Shown piece after piece: positions 1 through 5,199 of a DNA stretch of 15,048 bases. Positions within the stretch are counted from its first letter, which is position 1. Each line of letters opens with the position of its first letter. A model generated the notes under the pieces. The model was not told the DNA's origin, searched no databases, and saw only the letters and a program-made list of their open reading frames with translations. Location of the stretch: contig CAZRHF010000049.1 of NCBI GenBank assembly GCA_964599835.1, positions 1 to 15,048 on the forward strand, given 5' to 3'. The translations under genes were made by a program, and so were the position numbers. Source of the stretch: SFWF01 sp964599835 (GTDB lineage: Bacteria; Bacillota; Clostridia; Oscillospirales; Acutalibacteraceae).

Positions 1-349
1 CGAATATATTAAGGACGGTACTCCCCTTGAAGGCGGATACGTAGAATGCACCTTCAAAAACGACGCACTCGGCGATCCTCTCGTTACAGGTGAAGGCCTT
101 GCCGCTCTCGGTGTTATGAGCCCTGAAATGTTCGAAAGCATGAAGGCTCAGACCCTTGCTATCACCAAGATCGTTGCCGACGACCTTAAGTCCATCGGAC
201 TTGATCTTTGGGATATCAAGTTTGAGTTCGGCTTTAACGGCGATGAGGTTATGCTTATCGACGAAATTGCTTCGGGCAATATGCGCGTTTATAAGGACGG
301 CAAGATCGTTGATCCCGTTAAGCTTACCGAGCTTATCAACAACAGATAA
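1..349 (+). CDS. purC: Phosphoribosylaminoimidazole-succinocarboxamide synthase (SAICAR synthase), C-terminal part
   Basis: Partial gene; the 5' end lies outside the window and the reading frame enters at base 2. SAICAR synthase joins aspartate to CAIR using ATP in cytoplasmic de novo purine synthesis. The visible 115 residues match the C-terminal part of the family: a stretch reading GLDLWDIKFEFGF followed by LIDEIASGNMRVYKDGK, which corresponds to the conserved segment in which the enzyme presents acidic residues (D-E-I) near the nucleotide and substrate sites. The chain then ends shortly after, as usual for bacterial PurC. Stop is TAA at 347-349, and a strong terminator follows 15 bases later, so this is the last gene of its transcript. 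Identification rests on recognised family motifs in a fragment; the N-terminal ATP-binding part cannot be checked here. Confidence 0.85.
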   Translation, partial: EYIKDGTPLEGGYVECTFKNDALGDPLVTGEGLAALGVMSPEMFESMKAQTLAITKIVADDLKSIGLDLWDIKFEFGFNGDEVMLIDEIASGNMRVYKDGKIVDPVKLTELINNR

Positions 350-363
350 TTACAGCAAGCTGT

Positions 364-425
364 AAAAAGTCGAGGTGATTACGCCCCATAGGTATGTGGG
401 CGCCTCACCTCGACTTTGTTTTTTT
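364..425. terminator. Rho-independent terminator, probably bidirectional, between purC and araC1
   Basis: A 13-bp perfect stem (366-378 with 405-417) continues through a small internal loop into a 5-bp GC-rich inner stem (382-386 with 398-402). It is followed by a T-rich tail on the plus strand (seven T at 419-425), so it should end the purC transcript. The minus-strand gene also converges here, and its TAA stop at 424-426 overlaps the T tail. The run of A at 364-368 would give a short U tail for that direction as well. Confidence 0.9.
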
Positions 426-1275
426 ATATACGGTGTTGGTTTTTATGCTCCGTGGGACTGACTCCGAAATGCTTTTTAAAGGAGCGGCTGAAGGAATAAA
501 TTGACGTAAAATGAAGTCTGTTAACTACGCTTGTTACGGACTCGCGCTTTAAAAGCTCTGCGGCAAGCTCCATTTTCTTATTGTTGCGGTAGGCTATAAG
601 GCTTACGTTATACGTTTTTTTGAATTGGCGCTCCAAATAGTATTTACTGTAAGAAAACTGTTTTTCGAAATCATCAAGATTGGAATTTATGCCTTGACCC
701 GCGTCTATATAATCCTTGATTTGAACGGCAACGTTATAATCGGTTCCTTTATTCTCCGAAAAAGCCTCAGGATAATTATCGGATATGAGCATAGAGATAA
801 TTTCGGTCAGTGCGGCTTTTTTTGTGAGATAGTCGGTTGTGTTATTGCCGATTATCTTCCTCCACAATGTGAAAAAACGCTCTGTATCCCTGAATTTAAC
901 GAAAGGGTGCTCGGGACTTTGGATAAAAATATTTTTTCTTATTTGCTTTTTTTCCTCTTCTGACATATCCTTTTTATCCTTAAAAGATATGGGTATGCTT
1001 TCACTGAGGCTGTCGTATACCATATCAAAATGAATGTGCGGTTGAGAGACCTCTTCCTTTCCCAAACGAAAGCTGTGAGACACATCCGGACAGAGCAGAA
1101 TAATATCTCCCCTCTTAGGGTGGTACGCGATATCGTTGTATTTCAGTGTAAATTCACCTTTTTCAACGCAAAGAAGCTCATAGTCAAAAATTATCCGACG
1201 CTTAATATGTGTATAGGGAAGCAAAACCGAGTTGGTTGCCAATCTGATATAAGGATTTATTTCACAGACGTTCAC
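424..1275 (-). CDS. AraC-family transcriptional regulator (araC1)
   Basis: A 283-residue cytoplasmic DNA-binding regulator. Residues about 20-95 look like the AraC-type cupin sensor barrel (alternating beta strands, with YHPKRGDIILLCPDVSHSF typical of the barrel end), and about 185-283 form the AraC double helix-turn-helix, with the family signature near the C-terminus (YSFSRSFKKHFGVSPTEH). The start is GTG at 1275, chosen because AGAGGTG lies 5 bases upstream and the cupin begins at once. The gene is divergent from the GH172-type gene at 1381, and regulators so placed usually control that neighbour, often activating on binding the sugar. It is visibly more AT-rich than the second AraC gene (sample rows about 33-35% GC against 57-60%), which may reflect separate acquisition. 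The ligand is unknown. Confidence 0.9.
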   Translation of the reverse strand: MNVCEINPYIRLATNSVLLPYTHIKRRIIFDYELLCVEKGEFTLKYNDIAYHPKRGDIILLCPDVSHSFRLGKEEVSQPHIHFDMVYDSLSESIPISFKDKKDMSEEEKKQIRKNIFIQSPEHPFVKFRDTERFFTLWRKIIGNNTTDYLTKKAALTEIISMLISDNYPEAFSENKGTDYNVAVQIKDYIDAGQGINSNLDDFEKQFSYSKYYLERQFKKTYNVSLIAYRNNKKMELAAELLKRESVTSVVNRLHFTSIYSFSRSFKKHFGVSPTEHKNQHRI

Positions 1276-1280
1276 TTTAT

Positions 1281-1287
1281 CACCTCT
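1281..1287 (-). promoter_or_regulatory. Ribosome binding site deciding the GTG start of araC1
   Basis: On the minus strand this reads AGAGGTG, with a 5-base spacer to the GTG at 1275-1273. It is the only good Shine-Dalgarno match in front of the frame and therefore supports the non-ATG start. Confidence 0.7.
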
Positions 1288-1321
1288 GCAAGAAATGTTA
1301 AACAGATGTCAAGATTTTACA

Positions 1322-1350
1322 TTTACATTATAGCTTTTTCATCATAGAAT
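1322..1350 (+). promoter_or_regulatory. Sigma-A promoter for the GH172-type gene
   Basis: TTTACA at 1322-1327 and TAGAAT at 1345-1350 are separated by 17 bases; each box matches 5 of 6 consensus bases. Transcription would start near 1357, giving a leader of about 24 bases before the ATG at 1381. It overlaps the opposite-strand promoter at 1327-1355 almost completely. Confidence 0.65.
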
Positions 1351-1355
1351 TTCAA
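1327..1355 (-). promoter_or_regulatory. Sigma-A promoter for araC1
   Basis: On the minus strand TTGAAA (1355-1350) and a consensus TATAAT (1332-1327) are separated by exactly 17 bases. Transcription would start near 1320, about 45 bases before the GTG start. Its -10 shares a base with the -35 of the plus-strand promoter and vice versa, so both cannot be occupied together. Confidence 0.7.
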
Positions 1356-1367
1356 TATAAACATTCG

Positions 1368-1374
1368 AGAGGTG
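1368..1374 (+). promoter_or_regulatory. Ribosome binding site deciding the start of the GH172-type gene
   Basis: AGAGGTG with a 6-base spacer to ATG at 1381. The in-frame GTG at 1372-1374 is part of this site and so is not the start. The same 7-base sequence serves the divergent araC1. Confidence 0.75.
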
Positions 1375-1380
1375 CTATTT

Positions 1381-2436
1381 ATGTTAAATAATCTTACTAC
1401 CAAAAAGGACATAACCACTTTTTCCGTATGCCCCGAAAACCTGACGGGTGAAAAAGGTATGGGCGGAATGGCTGTTGAAGGCACCGCAGCAAATTGTGCA
1501 AGAGATTTAGGCCAGGGCTGGAAGGTCAACCCGTTTATAGTTTTGCAACCGAGCGAAACGGCTGTTTTGGCAGATATAAAGGGGCAGGGTGCCATCAAAC
1601 ACATCTGGATAACCGACAGCGCCTCAAAAGGCAGACTTTTGATCTTACGCATTTATTTTGATGGGCACAAGAGCCCTGCAGTCGAGGCTCCGCTTTCGGA
1701 TTTCTTTGCCAACGCCGAGCACACCGAGTACCGCCAGCTTTCCTCCCTTGCTATCTGCTTTAATCCCGGCAGAGGTATGAACTGCTATTTTGAAATGCCC
1801 TATTTCAAAGGCTTCAGAATTGAGCTTGAAAACATTGGTTATGACGCTTGTAACGTCTACTATCAGATAGATTGCGAAAAAAAGACCATCCCCGAAGACT
1901 CCCTTTATTTCCATGCGCAATTCAGAAGGGTAAATCCTTTGCCATACAAAGAAAACTATGTTATTCTGGACAATATTAAGGGAAACGGCCATTACGTCGG
2001 CACCTATATGCATTGGGGCGTAAAGTCTAACGGCTGGTGGGGCGAAGGCGAGATCAAATTCTACATAGACGGTGATAAGGAGTTCCCTTCAATTTGCGGA
2101 ACAGGTACCGAGGACTATTTCTGCGGAGCATATAATTTTGATGCGGGCGGCGAATATATCGAGCACTCAACACCCTATTCGGGTATGTATAAGGTGCGGC
2201 ACACCGACGGTGCTTACAAGTCACAGAGATATTTCAATCTGTACCGCTGGCATATCACCGATCCCATCTATTTCAAGAAGGATCTGAAGGTCACCATTCA
2301 GGCATTGGGCTGGAGAAGCGGCGGCAGATATCTGCCCTTGCAGGACGACATTTCTTCAGTTGCTTATTGGTATTCCGACACATTGGACGACGTTTATCCA
2401 AAATTCCCCGATCACGACGAGTTGGAGATCATCTGA
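1381..2436 (+). CDS. DUF2961 / GH172-family glycoside hydrolase, cytoplasmic
   Basis: A 351-residue protein whose whole length matches the DUF2961 fold, now glycoside hydrolase family 172. Described members act on fructofuranosides (for example difructose anhydride and alpha-D-fructofuranosides) or D-arabinofuranosides. Family motifs are visible: an N-terminal GMGGMAVEGTAANCARDLGQGWK segment, here residues 26-48; WWGEGEIKFYIDGD at 219-232; and CGTGTEDYFCGAYNF at 239-253. E222 or E224 in the first and E244 in the second are candidates for the catalytic glutamate pair (inference). There is no signal peptide or membrane segment, so it should act on imported oligosaccharides. The start ATG follows a good Shine-Dalgarno site; an upstream GTG at 1372 was rejected. 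A terminator follows directly, so it is transcribed alone, probably under the divergent araC1. The exact substrate cannot be told from sequence. Confidence 0.85.
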   Translation: MLNNLTTKKDITTFSVCPENLTGEKGMGGMAVEGTAANCARDLGQGWKVNPFIVLQPSETAVLADIKGQGAIKHIWITDSASKGRLLILRIYFDGHKSPAVEAPLSDFFANAEHTEYRQLSSLAICFNPGRGMNCYFEMPYFKGFRIELENIGYDACNVYYQIDCEKKTIPEDSLYFHAQFRRVNPLPYKENYVILDNIKGNGHYVGTYMHWGVKSNGWWGEGEIKFYIDGDKEFPSICGTGTEDYFCGAYNFDAGGEYIEHSTPYSGMYKVRHTDGAYKSQRYFNLYRWHITDPIYFKKDLKVTIQALGWRSGGRYLPLQDDISSVAYWYSDTLDDVYPKFPDHDELEII

Positions 2437-2456
2437 TACGCAACAAATTAAACAGT

Positions 2457-2488
2457 AGAAAAGCAGGCTCTGACGAGCCTGCTTTTTT
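2457..2488. terminator. Bidirectional terminator between the GH172-type gene and araC2
   Basis: An 11-12-bp near-perfect stem (AAAGCAGGCTC with GAGCCTGCTTT) closes a 4-base loop at 2471-2474. T residues follow on the plus strand, and A residues precede it, giving U residues on the minus strand. It sits between convergent genes; the TGA of araC2 begins at 2490, right at its edge. Confidence 0.9.
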
Positions 2489-3246
2489 CATAGGTATTTC
2501 TTTCGGTACTCGGTCGGGGTGCAGGAGCAAAGTTCTCTGAAGCGGAGGGTGAAGTAGCTGTGGTTTTCGAAGCCGCACATACGGGCTATCTCCTCAACGC
2601 CGAAGGAGGAATAGCGGAGAAGTCGTTTTGCCTGGGCGATGCGGGCACGCTTAAGCTCCTCCATTACCGTTCTTCCCTTCTCCTTCTTATAAAGGCGGCA
2701 GAGGGCAAACTTGTCCATACCTACCGCATTTGCCACCTCATCAAGGGTCAGCGGCAGGGCGAAATTTTCACGTAAAAAGCGGCGCACCGCCTCGACCGTA
2801 CTGTTTTCGGTGCGGACGACCTGCGAGAAGAATTCGGTGACGTAGGAATAGCCTGCGGCCGAAAGGGTCAGGGCCGAGCAGTTGCTTCGGGCAAGACTTG
2901 TCAGCTCCTCGGTCTCCTTTTCAAAATAATCGGGAAGGGTGAAAACAAAGTGGGTCTTATCCCCCAAAACATAGTTTAAAAGACTTTCGTCTACCGAGAA
3001 GGTACACCAGACGGTGTGGAGATCTGCTCCGCTGTAGCTGTGGGGACTCGACCTTCGCATAAACATCCCCTCCCCTTTTTCCAGCATAAAGCTTTCGCCG
3101 TCTACCGTGAAAACACCGCTTCCCTCCCGCACCCAGATTATCTGGTCGAAATCCGGACCCGGATCACGGTTTATAGGACCTTGGTGGGGGCTTTCTCCGA
3201 TACTGAGCAGCAGAAAAGGAAGCTGATCTTTATTAGTTATATCCAT
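2488..3246 (-). CDS. AraC-family transcriptional regulator (araC2)
   Basis: A 252-residue cytoplasmic regulator. Residues about 30-90 resemble the cupin ligand-binding barrel (IIWVREGSGVFTVDG, then a GEGMFMRRSSPHSYSG turn). Residues about 150-252 form the AraC DNA-binding domain: first helix-turn-helix around LTLDEVANAVGMDKFALCRLYKKEKG, second around VEEIARMCGFENHSYFTLRF, ending with the usual P-x-E-Y-R. The ATG at 3246 has AAGGA about 9 bases upstream. It is transcribed divergently from the oxidoreductase-isomerase operon at 3371 and probably controls it. It is only distantly similar to araC1, has a shorter linker and much higher GC, so the two are not a recent duplication. The effector is unknown. 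Confidence 0.9.
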   Translation of the reverse strand: MDITNKDQLPFLLLSIGESPHQGPINRDPGPDFDQIIWVREGSGVFTVDGESFMLEKGEGMFMRRSSPHSYSGADLHTVWCTFSVDESLLNYVLGDKTHFVFTLPDYFEKETEELTSLARSNCSALTLSAAGYSYVTEFFSQVVRTENSTVEAVRRFLRENFALPLTLDEVANAVGMDKFALCRLYKKEKGRTVMEELKRARIAQAKRLLRYSSFGVEEIARMCGFENHSYFTLRFRELCSCTPTEYRKKYL

Positions 3247-3276
3247 AACGCAATATCCTTATAGTTTTACAAAAAA

Positions 3277-3305
3277 TTTATATTGACTAAGGGAGTTTTT
3301 TACAA
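3277..3305 (-). promoter_or_regulatory. Promoter for araC2
   Basis: On the minus strand TTGTAA (3305-3300) and TATAAA (3282-3277) are 17 bases apart (4 of 6 and 5 of 6 consensus matches). It overlaps the opposite promoter at 3283-3311 over most of its length. It is weaker than the plus-strand match, and an alternative -10 (TATAAG) nearer the gene cannot be excluded. Confidence 0.5.
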
Positions 3306-3311
3306 TATCAT
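3283..3311 (+). promoter_or_regulatory. Sigma-A promoter for the oxidoreductase-isomerase operon
   Basis: TTGACT at 3283-3288 and TATCAT at 3306-3311, 17-base spacer, 5 of 6 matches in each box. Transcription would start near 3318, leaving a leader of about 50 bases that contains the inverted repeat at 3323-3339. Confidence 0.65.
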
Positions 3312-3322
3312 AATAGCATAGG

Positions 3323-3339
3323 CTTTAAAAAATTTAAAG
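3323..3339. promoter_or_regulatory. Inverted repeat in the leader of the oxidoreductase operon, possible operator
   Basis: CTTTAAA and TTTAAAG form a perfect 7-bp inverted repeat around AAA, just downstream of the predicted transcription start. The position fits a regulator site, but the region is very AT-rich and such a repeat can arise by chance. Confidence 0.35.
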
Positions 3340-3370
3340 TCTTAATTTTAAAACTTATGGAGGAATCGGT

Positions 3371-4381
3371 ATGGATAAAGTCAGACTCGGTCTTATCGGA
3401 TGCGGCGGACGTGCAGGCGCTCATATGAATTCTTTTTTAAAAATGGACGATATTGAGGTAGTTGCCGTTGCCGACCCCATAGAGGCAAGAGCAAAGGCGG
3501 CGGCCGAAAAATTCGGCGGCACCGCCAGGATATATAAAGATCACAGCGAGTTATTTGATAACGAGAGCCGCGAGACCTTAGATGCGGTGATAATCTGCGT
3601 TGAGCCCACCGCCCATACAGATATTGAAGAGCGTGCCACCCGGCTTGAGCTCCCCTTTATCGTCGAAAAGCCTATGACCATCGACCTCGACAAGGCCGAA
3701 AATATCGCAAGGCTGATAAAGGAAAAGAATCTCATTACCTCGGTTGGTTTTCAGGACAGATATTTAGATCTTATGGAAAGGGTCAAGGAGGAGGTCGACA
3801 GCCACAAAAAGGGCGGCCTTGTCTACGGTGCCTGGGTTGGGGGCATCCCCGGAGTCTGGTGGTGGCAGAAGAGATCCACCTGCGGAGGTCAGCTTGTGGA
3901 ACAGAACATCCACCTGCTTGACGGTCTGCGCTGGCTCTACGGTGAGGCTCTGTCGGTCTACGCTACAGCTTCTACAGGTATGATAAAGGCAGGGCAGGAC
4001 GGTGTTTCGGAGGAATATGACACCGACGACCACTCCACCGCCGTTATTCGCTTTGAGAATAACGTTACCGCAACCTTGGTAAGCGGTTGCTATTCAAAGG
4101 GAATCCGTCCCAGATGCGGACTGTATATAGCGCTCGACGATATGGTGCTGGATTACCGTCTGCGCAATAATCTTATTATTTCCACCCCCGAATACACTCT
4201 TGATATACCCAGGAGAGTCGACCAGACGGCAATTTTAGACCGCGCCTTTATAGATGCGGTGAGAACCGGTGACCGTTCGCTTATCCGTTCAGATTATGAG
4301 GATGCGCTTAAGAGCCTTCGCCTTGCCTTTGCGGCAAACCGCTCTATGGAGACGGGCGAGGTCATCTATTTTGATAAATAA
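3371..4381 (+). CDS. Gfo/Idh/MocA-family NAD(P)-dependent oxidoreductase
   Basis: A 336-residue cytoplasmic enzyme. The N-terminal Rossmann fold (about 1-120) shows the dinucleotide loop GLIGCGGRAGAH at 7-18 and the family's EKP motif at 99-101, whose lysine contacts cofactor and substrate. The C-terminal alpha/beta domain has GGQLVEQNIHLLDGLRWL at 172-189. Here the usual Asp of the D-x-G-x-H-x-x-D motif is Glu177, with His181 as the likely catalytic base and Asp184 after it; this EQ-x-x-H form is a known subgroup pattern. Such enzymes oxidise or reduce a sugar, inositol or sugar acid hydroxyl with NAD(P). GGAGGA lies 6 bases before the ATG. The gene is coupled to the isomerase-like gene downstream (12-base gap) and divergent from araC2, which suggests a catabolic pair. 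The substrate is unknown. Confidence 0.9.
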   Translation: MDKVRLGLIGCGGRAGAHMNSFLKMDDIEVVAVADPIEARAKAAAEKFGGTARIYKDHSELFDNESRETLDAVIICVEPTAHTDIEERATRLELPFIVEKPMTIDLDKAENIARLIKEKNLITSVGFQDRYLDLMERVKEEVDSHKKGGLVYGAWVGGIPGVWWWQKRSTCGGQLVEQNIHLLDGLRWLYGEALSVYATASTGMIKAGQDGVSEEYDTDDHSTAVIRFENNVTATLVSGCYSKGIRPRCGLYIALDDMVLDYRLRNNLIISTPEYTLDIPRRVDQTAILDRAFIDAVRTGDRSLIRSDYEDALKSLRLAFAANRSMETGEVIYFDK

Positions 4382-4393
4382 GGAGAAAATACT

Positions 4394-5149
4394 ATGAAGC
4401 TTTGTGTTGCTATACCTTGTTTCTTTAAAGGAAAGGATTTTTGTGAGGCTCTGCGTGAAGCGAGAGCGTTAGGCTTTGAGGCGGCCGAGACCTACAACTG
4501 GAAAAACCTCGATTTTGAGGCGGTGAAGGCCACCTGTGAGGAAACGGGTATTAAGCTCCTCAGTATGTGCACCTCCGATTTCAGACTTACCGTTCCCGAA
4601 GCCAGAGAGGAATACCTTGCAGGGCTTCGCGAAAGCTGTGAGGCCGCAAGTAAGATGGGAGTAAAACGCCTTATTACACAGGGCGGCCCCGATACGGGAG
4701 CTCCGAGAGAAGAGCAACACGCCTGCATCGTAGAGACCCTTAAATGCTGTAAGCCCATACTTGAAGAATACGGCGTTACCCTTATGCTGGAGCCTCTTAA
4801 CACCTATATAAACCATCCCGACTCCTATCTGTGGTCGTCGGAAGAGTCCTTTGACATTGTAAAAGAGGTCGACTCCCCTTACGTTAAAGTTATTTTCGAT
4901 ATCTACCATCAGCAGATAATGGAAGGAAATATCATACGAAACGTCGTTAATAATCTGCAATATATTGAGCACCTCCACTCGGCAGGTTCCGACGGACGTC
5001 ACGAGCTGTGGCTTGGAGAGAGCGATTATAACTATATTTTCGGCGCTATCGACAAGGCAGGCTATGAGGGCTATTGCGGACTTGAATACTCCCCCACCCT
5101 GCCCTATCAGGAAAGCCTTAAGCTTGCAAAGGAAAAATACGCTAAATAA
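4394..5149 (+). CDS. Sugar phosphate isomerase/epimerase-family TIM barrel (hydroxypyruvate isomerase-like)
   Basis: A 251-residue protein of the xylose-isomerase-like TIM barrel superfamily (the family that includes hydroxypyruvate isomerase, tagatose epimerase and inosose isomerase/dehydratase). Expected metal and catalytic positions are present: Glu133 in MLEPLN, Asp169 and His172 in IFDIYHQQ, His195 in IEHLHSAG followed by GRHE at 201-204, and Glu231 in GLEYSPT. These fit the Glu/Asp/Glu metal site in which the two glutamates move protons in aldose-ketose or epimerase chemistry. The Shine-Dalgarno AAGGAG overlaps the stop of the oxidoreductase gene, so translation is probably coupled. In known sugar pathways such pairs oxidise and then isomerise or epimerise the same compound; a similar joint role is inferred here. 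Exact reaction not assignable. Confidence 0.85.
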   Translation: MKLCVAIPCFFKGKDFCEALREARALGFEAAETYNWKNLDFEAVKATCEETGIKLLSMCTSDFRLTVPEAREEYLAGLRESCEAASKMGVKRLITQGGPDTGAPREEQHACIVETLKCCKPILEEYGVTLMLEPLNTYINHPDSYLWSSEESFDIVKEVDSPYVKVIFDIYHQQIMEGNIIRNVVNNLQYIEHLHSAGSDGRHELWLGESDYNYIFGAIDKAGYEGYCGLEYSPTLPYQESLKLAKEKYAK

Positions 5150-5158
5150 CCGGGGCAC

Positions 5159-5196
5159 AAAAAAGCGAATGTGGTTTTATCCACATTCGCTTTTTA
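5159..5196. terminator. Bidirectional terminator between the isomerase gene and the giant exoprotein gene
   Basis: AAAAAAGCGAATGTGG and CCACATTCGCTTTTT form an almost symmetrical stem of about 15 bp around a 6-base loop (5175-5180). It carries U-rich tails in both directions and lies between convergent genes. Confidence 0.92.
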
Positions 5197-5199
5197 TAT

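Noticed and set aside
1372..1380. GTG start three codons upstream for the GH172-type gene
   Set aside because: That GTG is part of the AGAGGTG ribosome site serving the ATG at 1381.
4469..5158. A 229-codon open frame on the minus strand, antisense to the isomerase-like gene
   Set aside because: It lies fully inside a gene with clear family motifs on the other strand, has no ribosome site or recognisable domain, and arises because codon choice there avoids stops in the opposite frame.
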